Source: an uncultured Lachnospiraceae bacterium (GTDB lineage Bacteria; Bacillota; Clostridia; Lachnospirales; Lachnospiraceae). From it: a stretch of 64,000 bases of DNA. The DNA is taken from the NCBI GenBank assembly GCA_910579465.1, contig CAJTUB010000006.1:86540-150539 (forward strand), read 5' to 3'. A program made the translations under genes and the position numbers. The notes under the pieces are model-generated. The model ran no database searches. It was not told where the DNA came from and saw only the letters and a list, made by a program, of their open reading frames with translations. Numbering within the stretch: the stretch's first letter is position 1; each line of letters opens with the position of its first letter. Shown in pieces: positions 1 through 9,348 of this stretch.

Positions 1-200
1 CGCTTCGCTTCTGCCCGAACCTCGCGCCCTCCGGCGCTCGGTCGCGGGCGCGCTCCCTTCACTTCTTTTCCGGGTTGGCAGACGCTTCGCTTCTGCCCGA
101 ACCTCGCGCCCTCCGGCGCTCGGTCGCGGGCGCGCTCGCATCCCCGCCCGCCTGCAAGCGATGCTTGCGGCAGACGGATGATGCTCGCTTTGCCAACCCG
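1..200. repeat. GC-rich tandem and inverted repeats downstream of flgN
   Basis: A 55-bp GC-rich unit at 1-55 recurs identically at 83-137, an 82-bp period. Each copy contains a small hairpin (GCGCC, loop CTCC, GGCGC; 24-37 in the first copy). The ten bases CGGGTTGGCA at 71-80 are perfectly inverted at 191-200. The stretch is far more GC-rich than its surroundings and no convincing gene lies in it; the forward frame through it is an Arg/Ala/Pro-rich artefact. It lies beyond the 3' end of the leftward flgM-flgN unit, so it may be an intergenic repeat family or part of a termination region. The left edge is cut by the window. Confidence 0.75.
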
Positions 201-232
201 AAAAAAATAAACAGGTTTATGTTTTCTGCGTT

Positions 233-745
233 TTATTGTTTCGCATCAAACATCCCTGTCTGCGAGGCGCCAAGTTCCGTTTCTTCCGCGCTTTTTGTAT
301 AATTATTTCCCTGTACCATCCTTGTACTTTGAATAAGGTTCATATTAAATTCAATCATTTCAAGCGAATGCTGTATCAGTACCTGATTCCGCTCATTCAA
401 ATCCGCAAGCTTCCGTATCGCCGTACCGAGCGCATCCTTTAACCCGGTCAGTACCTCTTTCTCCTGCGGCTGCTTCTCCGAAACACGAATCAATTCTGTA
501 AGCGTAAGCTCCTGGGGCTTTCTCCCCAACACAATTCCCATATTGGTAATAACCTCGCTCCGTTTGCGCTCCAGCGCATTCACGCGGTCTACCATTTCCT
601 TCTCCCTGTCGGTGACCTTTTGCAATTCTTTCAAATCGTTCGCTACAATCGCCTTTGTCTTTTCCTCAGCGACTGGCAGGAGAGACAGATACAACTCCTT
701 CTCCTGCGAAAGAGTTGAAATCAATTCTTCCATCAGGCTTGCCAA
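233..745 (-). CDS. flgN: FlgN-like flagellar chaperone
   Basis: This 170-residue, largely helical, acidic protein matches FlgN-type export chaperones in length and in its long coiled coil (about residues 5-140). In the family, FlgN binds the hook-filament junction proteins FlgK and FlgL in the cytoplasm before export. The start is a TTG (codons for MASLMEE) with GAGGG six bases upstream; the internal ATG at codon 5 has no ribosome site. It lies 17 bases downstream of flgM in the same leftward unit, a usual partner, so it should share the sigma-28 promoter at 1076-1102. The identification rests on fold, size and neighbour, because FlgN sequences diverge strongly. Confidence 0.8.
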   Translation of the reverse strand: MASLMEELISTLSQEKELYLSLLPVAEEKTKAIVANDLKELQKVTDREKEMVDRVNALERKRSEVITNMGIVLGRKPQELTLTELIRVSEKQPQEKEVLTGLKDALGTAIRKLADLNERNQVLIQHSLEMIEFNMNLIQSTRMVQGNNYTKSAEETELGASQTGMFDAKQ

Positions 746-762
746 AGATATCCCTCTCTCTC

Positions 763-1029
763 TTAAAACTCTCCTGCCAGCAGCTTATCGGCAAGCATCT
801 CCATTGATACATTATAAGTACCATTCTGAAGTCTGCTCTTAATCTCATTCACACGGTCCATCCGGACATCCGGCACTGCTGCAACCGCTGCCTTAGCGAC
901 CTGATAATCCCGGCCTGTCTGGGAAATCTGAACGCTGTCATACTTCTCAGCACTTTTCTGCTTTGTAACCTTTTTGGTACTGTTTGCCTGATATAACTGG
1001 CTCACTCTGTTTACTGCATCAATACGCAT
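763..1029 (-). CDS. flgM: Anti-sigma-28 factor FlgM
   Basis: This 88-residue protein begins MRIDAVNRV and carries the FlgM C-terminal pattern VNEIKSRLQNGTYNV followed by ADKLL. FlgM binds sigma-28 (FliA/SigD) and holds back late flagellar genes until it is exported through the finished hook-basal body. The ATG at 1029 is preferred over an upstream in-frame start at 1050 because an AGGTGG site precedes it by a normal distance. A sigma-28-type promoter lies directly upstream (1076-1102), giving the usual negative feedback, and flgN follows. No unusual feature is seen. Confidence 0.93.
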   Translation of the reverse strand: MRIDAVNRVSQLYQANSTKKVTKQKSAEKYDSVQISQTGRDYQVAKAAVAAVPDVRMDRVNEIKSRLQNGTYNVSMEMLADKLLAGEF

Positions 1030-1075
1030 ATATACCACCACCTGTTCCAATATGATTTTATTGCTTCTGTAAACT

Positions 1076-1102
1076 ATATCGGCAGGTCCGAAAAAAACCT
1101 TA
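1076..1102 (-). promoter_or_regulatory. Sigma-28 promoter of flgM-flgN
   Basis: On the minus strand TAAG (1102-1099), a 15-base spacer and GCCGATAT (1083-1076) closely match the sigma-28/SigD consensus TAAA-N15-GCCGATAA. It lies about 50 bases upstream of the flgM start codon. Confidence 0.85.
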
Positions 1103-1174
1103 AGAGTGTTTTAAAATAAATTTGAGCAAATTTGTCCTCCCGGGCGCAGCGCCTGTTTTTCTTACTTATAATAC

Positions 1175-1207
1175 AACGGGCTGCCGTAAAAAGCACAGCA
1201 GCCCGTT
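1175..1207 (-). terminator. Terminator-like hairpin after lysA
   Basis: Perfect 10-bp arms AACGGGCTGC and GCAGCCCGTT enclose a 13-base loop just beyond the lysA stop codon. A weak T-rich tail (GTATTAT) follows on the minus strand. It separates lysA from the flgM promoter. Confidence 0.7.
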
Positions 1208-1212
1208 CCTTC

Positions 1213-2466
1213 CTACCCGAAGAAGCCCGAAAAGTCAAACGTCGCAAAGTAATCCTGCTGCGTCTCGGCACGGCGGATCATCTGCACACTGCCGTCCTCC
1301 TTTAAAAGAAGCTCCGCGGATTTTAATTTTCCATTATAATTGTAGCCCATTGCAAAGCCATGTGCCCCGGTATCGTGAATCACAAGCAAGTCCCCGTTCT
1401 CAATCTCCGGCAGTGCCCGGTCCACCGCAAACTTATCGTTGTTCTCACAGAGTGAGCCTACCACGTCATAAACATGGTCCGCAGGCGCCTCCTCCTTGCC
1501 CATTACCGTAATGTGGTGATACGCGCCGTACATCGCCGGACGCATCAAGTTTACCGCACAGGCGTCCACACCAATGTATTCCTTATAGATATGCTTCTCA
1601 TGGATTGCCTTCGTCACCAGACAACCATACGGCGCCAGCATAAAACGCCCCAGCTCCGTAAAAATAGCCGCGTCTCCCATGCCGTTCGGCACCATGATTT
1701 CCTCAAACGCCTTACGCACGCCTTCGCCGATGACTGAAATATCATTTGCCTTCTGCTCCGGACGGTACGGAACGCCGACACCTCCGGAAAGATTGACAAA
1801 GGACACCGCAATCCCGGTTGCCTCCTTCACCTCCACCGCCAACGTAAACAGGGTCCTTGCCAGTGCCGGATAATAGTCGTTCGTCACCGTGTTGCTGACA
1901 AGGAACGAGTGAATCCCGAAGCGCTTTACGCCCTTTTCCTGTAACGTCCGGAAGGCAGTCAGAAGCTGCTCCTTTGTCATGCCGTACTTTGCATCGCCCG
2001 GATTATCCATGATGCCGTTACTGACCTCATACGAGCCGCCCGGATTATACCGGCAGCAGATGGTCTCCGGAATCCCGCACTCCTTCTCCAGAAAATCAAT
2101 CATCGTAATATCGTCGAGATTGATAATGGCGCCTAACTCCTTTGCCTTGGTAAACTCTCCGGACGGCGTCTCATTGGAGGAAAACATAATCTCCTCCCCT
2201 TTGATTCCGACCGCCTCCGACATTGCGAGCTCGGTCATGGAGGAGCAGTCCGTGCCGCAACCCTCCTCCTGCAGAATCTTTAAAATAAACGGATTCGGCG
2301 TCGCCTTCACCGCAAAATATTCCTTATAGCCTTTATTCCACGCAAACGCAGCCTTCAATCTCCGCGCATTCTCACGAATCCCCTTCTCATCATACAAATG
2401 AAACGGGGTCGGGTACTTCTTCACAATTTCCTCTAACTGTTCCTTCGTTACAAACGGTTTCTTCAT
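1213..2466 (-). CDS. lysA: Diaminopimelate decarboxylase
   Basis: This PLP enzyme of the alanine-racemase/ornithine-decarboxylase fold (fold type III) removes CO2 from meso-diaminopimelate to give L-lysine in the cytoplasm. The 417 residues match the family length. Visible motifs are YFAVKATPNP with the PLP lysine at about K54, the glycine-rich phosphate loop SGGVGVPY, ELGRF, and GSLCENNDKF, which supplies the catalytic cysteine. The ATG follows AAAGGA at a good distance. The gene has its own strong sigma-A promoter at 2501-2529 and a terminator, so it is probably monocistronic. The related carboxynorspermidine decarboxylases are an alternative, but the CENNDKF block favours LysA. Confidence 0.88.
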   Translation of the reverse strand: MKKPFVTKEQLEEIVKKYPTPFHLYDEKGIRENARRLKAAFAWNKGYKEYFAVKATPNPFILKILQEEGCGTDCSSMTELAMSEAVGIKGEEIMFSSNETPSGEFTKAKELGAIINLDDITMIDFLEKECGIPETICCRYNPGGSYEVSNGIMDNPGDAKYGMTKEQLLTAFRTLQEKGVKRFGIHSFLVSNTVTNDYYPALARTLFTLAVEVKEATGIAVSFVNLSGGVGVPYRPEQKANDISVIGEGVRKAFEEIMVPNGMGDAAIFTELGRFMLAPYGCLVTKAIHEKHIYKEYIGVDACAVNLMRPAMYGAYHHITVMGKEEAPADHVYDVVGSLCENNDKFAVDRALPEIENGDLLVIHDTGAHGFAMGYNYNGKLKSAELLLKEDGSVQMIRRAETQQDYFATFDFSGFFG

Positions 2467-2500
2467 TGCAGCTTTTCCTTTCTGTCTTTTTCACAAAACT

Positions 2501-2529
2501 ACTATACCCCATCTTTTTCCGTTTGTCAA
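2501..2529 (-). promoter_or_regulatory. Sigma-A promoter of lysA
   Basis: On the minus strand TTGACA (2529-2524), a 17-base spacer and TATAGT (2506-2501). A 10-bp palindrome ATACATGTAT lies just upstream at 2538-2547 and could be an operator. Confidence 0.85.
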
Positions 2530-2553
2530 CAGATTGTATACATGTATTCATTC

Positions 2554-2946
2554 TTACTTCCCCGTGTTCAAGTCACTCTTGATTTTTGTGGTGGAAATCC
2601 CCTCGGTGCGAGGAAGGTATACGACCTCGCAATACTCCTTTAAAAAGTCAAACTGCCCCTTCCAGTCGTCGCCCATGACAAAGACATCCACCTGGTTGTC
2701 CACCACGTCTTTGACCTTCTGCTCCCAGTTATACTCCGGCAGCACCTCGTCCACATAGCGGATTGCCTCTACAATCGTCTTTCTTGCCTCATACGGATGG
2801 TATGCGGTCTTGTGCTTTACTGCATTAAATTCATCCGTGGAAAGCACTACAATCAGATAATCTCCCAGCTCCTTTGCGCGGCGCAGCAGATTGATGTGTC
2901 CCACATGCAGCAAGTCATACGTTCCGTAAGTAATTACCTTTTTCAT
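2554..2946 (-). CDS. tagD: Glycerol-3-phosphate cytidylyltransferase
   Basis: This 130-residue nucleotidyltransferase should make CDP-glycerol from CTP and sn-glycerol-3-phosphate, the donor for teichoic-acid-type polymers. It has the family motifs GTYDLLHVGH near the N-terminus and RTEGISTTKIK near the C-terminus, with the usual TagD length. The ATG at 2946 is chosen because AGGAGG lies seven bases upstream; a GTG at 2952 overlaps the previous stop codon but sits against the ribosome site. It is the last gene of the leftward cluster and supplies the substrate expected by the two upstream CDP-glycerol transferase-like proteins. Confidence 0.95.
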   Translation of the reverse strand: MKKVITYGTYDLLHVGHINLLRRAKELGDYLIVVLSTDEFNAVKHKTAYHPYEARKTIVEAIRYVDEVLPEYNWEQKVKDVVDNQVDVFVMGDDWKGQFDFLKEYCEVVYLPRTEGISTTKIKSDLNTGK

Positions 2947-2948
2947 TT

Positions 2949-5900
2949 TCACGCCTCCTGTTCCATCGCGGCAATCCGTTCAAACTCCTCCACTGCTTCC
3001 TTATTATACGCCTCGTAATCCACGGAAAGGGTATCTGTCACCTTCCCGTCAAGGCAAAGCCTCATCGCGTCATAGACGCCCTGCTCGCTGTTCTCTACCA
3101 GTGTCCCGCCGTATTTCTGCATAAACAGGCGCGGGCCGTCAATGTCCGTGGAAACGCAGCGCACGCCGACAATATCCGCCTCCGCAAGTACCAGACCAAA
3201 GCCCTCGTACAGAGAGGAGAAAATAAAGTAGTCGCATTGCTTTAGCAGGGCATACGGATTGGACATATACAAAATAATTACAATATGGTCATAGCTGCTT
3301 AAGTGCTGTGCCTTTTTCAAGGTCTCTTCATAAAGACTGCCCCTGCCGCCAATGATAATCAGATACGTGTCCGGGGATTCCCTGTGGATTTTCTCAAACG
3401 CATCCAGAAGCCTTCCGTGTCCCTTTTCCGGAGAAAAACGGCCGATATTGATAAACTTTACCGCATTGCTCTTCAAAATCTCCTGCAGGCGCTCCATCGA
3501 TACGTTAATCTGGGTCGTTGCATCCAGTACAAGCTCCTGCTCCGAAAGCTCCAGAATACGCCGGTAATCAATCACATTCTTCGCCACCGTCACATGTGCC
3601 TTTTTCCCTCCGCGGGACGGCAGCTGTTCCGCAATACGCTCCGCAATATACTTAATATCCTCCGTTACCACCGCAACACTGTCATACTCCTGATACGCCC
3701 TGGTCAGTACCTCACTGCGGACCAGCCTCCGCTCCTTTACTTCCTTTTCCATGTCATTGTGGGCATAAATCGTCTTATTACAGGAAAGCCCCCGGAAAAT
3801 CGTCGTCAGGTCATTGGAATATCCGCTGAAATGAATCAGCTTATCCACCCGGCAGCCGGTAAAAATGCGTGCCGTATCCCGTTTTGCCATCCGGTCTAAA
3901 ATCGGTTCCATAATACGATAAGGCACCATGCCCCGCTTCGTCCAGATTTTATACAGCACCGAATCAAAGAAGCCGATGCTGATGCCGTTGGAAAAGCCGA
4001 GGGTATGCACCTCCTCCGGAATCCTCTGCAGCTGCTTCGGGTGCTTCTTCATATCTTCTATTTTATAGAGAATCGTGTAATTATATTTTTCACGGTCAAT
4101 CTGGGACAGGAGATTAAACAGGGACGTCGTAATCCCGTTTTCGTTTAACGCGCCGCCGAAAATAACGACATTCCGTTTGCCATTGTCCGGCAGCGGAAGG
4201 GTTTTGATGCCCTCCTCCCCGCCGAACAGCAGCTTTTTGCAGACAGACGCCGAAATATCCGCCCTCTCATAAGCACAATACGTCTTTAAGAACTCTGTAT
4301 CGTCATACTCCTTTTCTGCTTTCAGCATATGGTGCAGCAGCTCCTCCACCGTTTTCGCCTGCGGGAACGGAAGCTCGGAAAGCGGGAAATAAAAGCCTCT
4401 TGCCGCCTCGTATTCCTCCTCGTCATAGGTAAAGAGAATGATCTTCCGCCCCGATACCGCATAGTCGAAAAACACACTCGAATAGTCGGTAACCAGACAG
4501 TCCGTCGCATTTAAAAACTCATAGGTCTCACAGTCCTCCGGAAACAGCCGGATATGGGAAAACTCCTCCACACCAAGCGTCGCATTGCTTATCGTGTGAA
4601 GCTTCACATAGAGCAGACAGTCGTCCGGCAGCTCCGCATCCAGCTCCGCCAGATACTCCGTCAGCTGCTGTGCCTGCGCATTCCCGGACACCTGTCCGAC
4701 GACACCCCGCCAGGTCGGAAGAAAGGCATACACCCGCTTTCCGTCCAGACCGTACTGCTTCCGCACCTGCTCCCTTGCCGCCTCGTCAAAGAAAACCGCA
4801 TTTCTCGGATAGCCGGCAAGCCAGATTTCCCCGGTGCCGATATTATCCAGCATATAGTCCTCTACCATATGCTCCATCGTAAACTCGTTCGGATACAGCA
4901 GATAGTCCGCCGCAAGGAAATTCTTCTGGGTATTGCCGATGGCATGCGCCTCGGACTTAATCTTCTTTCCCAACGTCTTTAACGGCGTCCCGTGCCAGGT
5001 ATTCAGATACACCTGACCCTTGCGCTTGATAAAATTATAAATAAACGTATTATCGTTAATCAGATACTTTGCCGTTGCAAGAATCTTAAAATAACGCAGC
5101 GAAGCGCGGCGCAGCACCTTTACCCTTCCCATGCCGAGCGTGCGCAGACGCCTCCGGTAATCGCTGCATTTTCCCTGTGCCGCGGTAAGATAGAGCGTAT
5201 AACCGGCATACTCTGCGCCCCTTGCAAGCTCCGAAAGCAGTGCAAAAATATTCCCGTCCATCGCACGGCCGTGCTGGGATTCCAGTAAAACCGCCTTTTC
5301 CTTCAGCGGCTTTTGCAGATATTGCGGATACCGCTTCTGCTTTAAAATGCCGTTTGCCACCTTCTTTTTCAGACGCCTGTACTCTGCATGCCTCTTCATG
5401 CGCTTTCTGTAGCGGAGCAGGCGGGCAGGCTCCGGCAGATACTTTTCCTGCGGTGCAACCGTCGCCTCCACTGCACGCTTTGCCGCGTCCGCATCATCCA
5501 GATACGTAAACCTCCTGCAAAACGCTTCATAGCGCTCATCACACACAAACGGCGTAAAAAGCGCCTTCCCGATTTCCGCTTCCAGCTCCTCCTGCGTCGT
5601 CACGACCGGACCCGGCAGAATATCCGGCTCGATGTAAAAATCGCGCAGCTCCCCTCGGTACTGCTCCTGGTCATACATATAAAAAATCATCGGCCGGCGC
5701 AGGATGGAAAAGTCAAACATGACACTCGAATAGTCCGTAACCAGCAGGTCACTGATGATATACAGGCGGTTTACGTCCTCCACGCCGGAAACCTTAATCA
5801 GAAATCCCTCATACTTCTCATAATCAAACTGCGTATTGGCAAGGTAGTGCGTCCGCATCAGCACGCATGCCGTTTCCCCGAACCGCTCGCGCAGGCGCTC

Positions 5901-6782
5901 CACGTCCAGGGCAATCTGGTACGTAAAGCCCTTTCCGTACTGATAGGCGCCCTCCCGGAAGGTCGGCGCATACAAAATCACCTTTTTCCCCTCCGGAATA
6001 CCGTAAAACTCCTTTAACTCCGCCACAGTCTCCGGCGTATGCGTAAACAGTGCCACATTCCGCGGATACCCGGTCTCTACAATCTTCCTTTCCCTTTCCT
6101 CCGCAGACAGCCCGAATGCCGTCGCAAGCTTTTCCGTCGTATAGGCAGACGGCGACAGAAGATAGTCAAACTGTCCTGCTTCCCTGCGGTACAGCGCATG
6201 AATCTCCTTTAAGCTCTGCGCCGCATTTCCGTCCCGCACAATATCAAGCCCCAGACGCTTTAACGGCGTCCCGTGCCAGGTCTGGATATAGGTCTGTCCC
6301 TTCCGGACCGGCACGACCGGCGGATTTGTGGAATTGGTAATCCGGTACTTTGCCGATGCCATTACCTCATAATACTTCTCGCTTCCCCGTTTTACCAGTG
6401 TCACCCGCTTATTCCTTGTCAGGTAATTATGCTTTCTGCAATTTGTAAACGACCATACGAAACGATATCCCGCATAGGCAGGATTCGCCAGCATTTCTTC
6501 AAACATCGCCTTGGGACTACAGCTGTAGTATTTCCCCTGGAACGCCTCAAATACGATTAAATTCGGGTCAATCGGACATGCCATACACTTTCTGGCGTAG
6601 GAAAAGCGTCCCCGCAGACGGTCTGTAAAACGATAATACTTCCACCAGAACCCGCTTTCCTCCAGACGTTTCCGCCTCTTTTCTGCTTTCCGTTGTTTTC
6701 TTTCCTTCCAAAAGCCCATAAATTCCTCCACTGCCGCCCGATACAGGCATGTCTTCCGCAAAATTTCTGTTTTATCTGACAC
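2949..6782 (-). CDS. Three-domain CDP-glycerol transferase/glycosyltransferase fusion
   Basis: This very large protein (1277 residues) contains two TagB/TagF-like CDP-glycerol glycerophosphotransferase domains followed by a GT4 glycosyltransferase. Domain 1 (about 60-440) has TWHGTP at 168-173 and VTDYSS near 348-353. Domain 2 (about 490-850) repeats TWHGTP at 595-600 and VTDYSS near 764-769. The GT4 part (about 868-1277) has IGRFSPEKGH near 1113 and YEGFGLVLAEA near 1192. The basic, tryptophan-rich N-terminus probably associates with the membrane; no signal peptide is seen. It likely transfers glycerol-phosphate and sugar units during wall polymer synthesis. The listed start is a GTG; an ATG at 6719 with GGAGG five bases upstream is a good alternative. 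It lies 15 bases after its shorter paralogue and just before tagD. Confidence 0.88.
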   Translation of the reverse strand: MSDKTEILRKTCLYRAAVEEFMGFWKERKQRKAEKRRKRLEESGFWWKYYRFTDRLRGRFSYARKCMACPIDPNLIVFEAFQGKYYSCSPKAMFEEMLANPAYAGYRFVWSFTNCRKHNYLTRNKRVTLVKRGSEKYYEVMASAKYRITNSTNPPVVPVRKGQTYIQTWHGTPLKRLGLDIVRDGNAAQSLKEIHALYRREAGQFDYLLSPSAYTTEKLATAFGLSAEERERKIVETGYPRNVALFTHTPETVAELKEFYGIPEGKKVILYAPTFREGAYQYGKGFTYQIALDVERLRERFGETACVLMRTHYLANTQFDYEKYEGFLIKVSGVEDVNRLYIISDLLVTDYSSVMFDFSILRRPMIFYMYDQEQYRGELRDFYIEPDILPGPVVTTQEELEAEIGKALFTPFVCDERYEAFCRRFTYLDDADAAKRAVEATVAPQEKYLPEPARLLRYRKRMKRHAEYRRLKKKVANGILKQKRYPQYLQKPLKEKAVLLESQHGRAMDGNIFALLSELARGAEYAGYTLYLTAAQGKCSDYRRRLRTLGMGRVKVLRRASLRYFKILATAKYLINDNTFIYNFIKRKGQVYLNTWHGTPLKTLGKKIKSEAHAIGNTQKNFLAADYLLYPNEFTMEHMVEDYMLDNIGTGEIWLAGYPRNAVFFDEAAREQVRKQYGLDGKRVYAFLPTWRGVVGQVSGNAQAQQLTEYLAELDAELPDDCLLYVKLHTISNATLGVEEFSHIRLFPEDCETYEFLNATDCLVTDYSSVFFDYAVSGRKIILFTYDEEEYEAARGFYFPLSELPFPQAKTVEELLHHMLKAEKEYDDTEFLKTYCAYERADISASVCKKLLFGGEEGIKTLPLPDNGKRNVVIFGGALNENGITTSLFNLLSQIDREKYNYTILYKIEDMKKHPKQLQRIPEEVHTLGFSNGISIGFFDSVLYKIWTKRGMVPYRIMEPILDRMAKRDTARIFTGCRVDKLIHFSGYSNDLTTIFRGLSCNKTIYAHNDMEKEVKERRLVRSEVLTRAYQEYDSVAVVTEDIKYIAERIAEQLPSRGGKKAHVTVAKNVIDYRRILELSEQELVLDATTQINVSMERLQEILKSNAVKFINIGRFSPEKGHGRLLDAFEKIHRESPDTYLIIIGGRGSLYEETLKKAQHLSSYDHIVIILYMSNPYALLKQCDYFIFSSLYEGFGLVLAEADIVGVRCVSTDIDGPRLFMQKYGGTLVENSEQGVYDAMRLCLDGKVTDTLSVDYEAYNKEAVEEFERIAAMEQEA

Positions 6783-6797
6783 TACAGCCCCGGTATC

Positions 6798-9281
6798 TTA
6801 TACCGGGGTTCCGGTTCCTTCTATGATCTGCAGGAATGCCTCTTTTGCTTCCTTGTTATATCCCTCATAATCCACCGTAAGGCCTCCGCAGAGCTTCCGT
6901 TCCATACACAGGGAAAGCGCCTCTGCCACCCCTGCATCACTGTTTTCCACAAGCCTGCCGCCATAGCGCTCCATAAACCGCTTCGGTCCCACGATATCCG
7001 TAGAAACGCATGCCACCCCGAGAATATCCGCCTCCGCAAGCACCAGACCGAAGCCTTCGTAAAACGAGGAAAACACAAAGGCATCGCAGCGCTTTAATAA
7101 TGCGTACGGATTTGATAAATAGTGAATCACAATCAAATGCTCCCCAAGCCCCAGATGCTCCGCCTCCGCAAGAGTGTCCTGATACAGCACACCGCGGCTC
7201 CCGAGCAGAATCAGGTAAGCGTCCGGATGCTTTGGCAAAAGCGCCGCAAACTGCTGCATCAGGCGCATATGCCCCTTTTCCGGGGAAAACCGCCCGATAT
7301 TAATCATCTTTACCCCGTCGGAAGCAAGAATCTCCTGCAGCCGCTCCAGCGTTACCGTACTCTTTGTCTCTTCATCAAACACCAGAGGCTCCTGCCCCAT
7401 ACGGAGTATCTTTTGATAATCAATCACATTCTTTACCACAAAAATCCGGGGCGCATGACCGTAAGAGGTCAAAAAGCTCCCTACCTTTTCAATGGCAGGT
7501 ATCAGGTCCTCCGTCACCACTGCCACCGCATCATAGGTACGGTACGCATTGCAGAGAATCTCCCGCTTCATGGTAATACGGGTGTTCAATTCCGCGTCCA
7601 TATCATTGTGCGCATAAATGACACGCCTGCACGGAAACGCGCCAAGCACCAACGTGATATGATTTGCATATCCGTTAAAATGCACTGCCGTATCAATCCC
7701 CGCCCGTCCTGCAATCCTCCGGTAATCATTTGCCCCGGCTCTTTCCAGAACCGGACGAAGCCCTTGATAGGAGCCGATGCTGTGCTTTCTGGTCCAAAGC
7801 TTAAACCGCAGCGTATCCGTAAGCTTTAAGCTCAGGCAGTTGGAAAACCCTAGCCAGCGCACACCCTCCGGAAGCTCCAGAAGGCGGAACGCATTTTTCC
7901 GGATTTCCTGTGTCTTTACCAGAATAATATAATTCTTTTCTGTCACATCCACATTGGCAAGCAGGTTCTGAATGGAAACCGTTACCCCGTTCAAAGCAAA
8001 ATCCCCGCAATAGAGCAGGATATTTTCCTTACCGTTGTCCGGCACCTGCTCCTCCTTCAGACAGGATTCCTTGAGAAACACATGGCGGCACAGCTTCTTT
8101 GCCGCATCCGCCCCGTCATAGGCACAGAACCTCTCCAGAAATGCCGCATCCTCATACTGCTTTTCACGGCACATCTCCGCAAACAGCTCCTCCACTGTGC
8201 GCACCTGCGGAAACGGAAGCTCAGAAAGCGGAAAATAGAAGCCTCTCTCCGCCTCATATTCCTCCAGATCATATGGGAACAAAATAATCTTCTTCCGCGT
8301 TACTGCGAAATCAAAAAACACGCTCGAATAGTCTGTCACCAGACCGTCCATTGCATTCAGAAACGCATACGTCTCACAATCCTCCGGAAACAGGCAGATA
8401 TGGGAAAAGCTGTCCAAAGAAATCCCGGAACCGCTAATCGTATGCATCTTTACATAAAGGATCTGGTCGTCGGAAAGCTTCTGGTCCAGCTCCGCAAAAA
8501 AGCCAAGCAGACGCGCATCCTGCTCCTCACCCGAAACATTCCCGACCGTACCGCGCCAGGTCGGCAGATAGGCATAGACCGTCTTTCCGGACAGACCGTA
8601 CCGCTCCCGGAGCCGCTCTCCCGCCGCCTTATCAAAAAACACGGCATTCCGCGGATAACCGCCAAGCAACGGCTTGAATTTTCCGATATTATCTACCATA
8701 TAATCCGCAATCATGCGTTCCATAGTAAATACGTTCGGATACAGCACATAGTCCGCATCCAAAAAGGTCTTCTGGGCATTGCCAATCGAAAAATACTCCG
8801 ATTTGCTCTGCTTTCCCAGTGTCTTTAACGGCGTTCCGTGCCATGTATTCAAATAAATCTGCTCTTCTCTTTTGATGAAGCAATAAATAAATGTATTGTC
8901 ATTGACCAGATAGCCTGCCGTCGCCAGCACCTTAAAATAGGCGTAGGTTCCACGGCAAAGCACCTTCGCCCTGTCAAAGCCGTTCTCCTTCAAAATTGCC
9001 CGGAAGCGTCTGCAGTTCTTTGCCTCTGCCGACACATACAGCGTCAGACCGTGGTACGCCTCCTCCCGGCAGAGCTCCGCCAGTACGGCATACACATTCC
9101 CGTCTAAGGAACGCCCGTGCTGGGACTCCAAAAGCACGACATCCCGCTTCACCGGAAGGCGTTCCAGATACGCCAGATACCGTTTCCTCTGCAATAACCC
9201 CCTCCGCAGCTTACGGACAAAACCTCTCGCCCTTTTCGCCTGTCTGACAAGCCTGCCCCTAAGACGCAAAAGCACGCTCAT
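6798..9281 (-). CDS. CDP-glycerol transferase/GT4 glycosyltransferase fusion
   Basis: An 827-residue two-domain relative of the downstream 1277-residue protein, aligning with that protein's second and third domains. The glycerophosphotransferase-like half has TWHGTP at 146-151 and VTDYSS near 315-320. The GT4 half (about 418-827) has IGRFSPEKGH near 662 and YEGFGLVLAEA near 741. The open frame extends upstream to 9560, but that extension overlaps the PHP gene in another frame and lacks family features. The ATG at 9281, with AAAGGA upstream and the basic start MSVLLRLRGR, is therefore preferred. The pair probably arose by duplication, and both presumably use CDP-glycerol made by TagD. The exact polymer cannot be told from sequence. 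Confidence 0.87.
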   Translation of the reverse strand: MSVLLRLRGRLVRQAKRARGFVRKLRRGLLQRKRYLAYLERLPVKRDVVLLESQHGRSLDGNVYAVLAELCREEAYHGLTLYVSAEAKNCRRFRAILKENGFDRAKVLCRGTYAYFKVLATAGYLVNDNTFIYCFIKREEQIYLNTWHGTPLKTLGKQSKSEYFSIGNAQKTFLDADYVLYPNVFTMERMIADYMVDNIGKFKPLLGGYPRNAVFFDKAAGERLRERYGLSGKTVYAYLPTWRGTVGNVSGEEQDARLLGFFAELDQKLSDDQILYVKMHTISGSGISLDSFSHICLFPEDCETYAFLNAMDGLVTDYSSVFFDFAVTRKKIILFPYDLEEYEAERGFYFPLSELPFPQVRTVEELFAEMCREKQYEDAAFLERFCAYDGADAAKKLCRHVFLKESCLKEEQVPDNGKENILLYCGDFALNGVTVSIQNLLANVDVTEKNYIILVKTQEIRKNAFRLLELPEGVRWLGFSNCLSLKLTDTLRFKLWTRKHSIGSYQGLRPVLERAGANDYRRIAGRAGIDTAVHFNGYANHITLVLGAFPCRRVIYAHNDMDAELNTRITMKREILCNAYRTYDAVAVVTEDLIPAIEKVGSFLTSYGHAPRIFVVKNVIDYQKILRMGQEPLVFDEETKSTVTLERLQEILASDGVKMINIGRFSPEKGHMRLMQQFAALLPKHPDAYLILLGSRGVLYQDTLAEAEHLGLGEHLIVIHYLSNPYALLKRCDAFVFSSFYEGFGLVLAEADILGVACVSTDIVGPKRFMERYGGRLVENSDAGVAEALSLCMERKLCGGLTVDYEGYNKEAKEAFLQIIEGTGTPV

Positions 9282-9348
9282 TTCTCCATTCCTTTCCAAA
9301 GCACAGAAGCCTGCCAAACTCCTTTTGGAATCCTCCGCTCCTGTACTC

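Noticed and set aside
1..137. Two direct repeats as a CRISPR or an rRNA/tRNA fragment
   Set aside because: Only two 55-bp copies with a 27-bp gap, strongly GC-rich, and no cloverleaf or cas genes.
75..302. 75-residue forward frame through the GC-rich repeat
   Set aside because: Composition is that of repeat DNA, and the frame overlaps the flgN end without a ribosome site.
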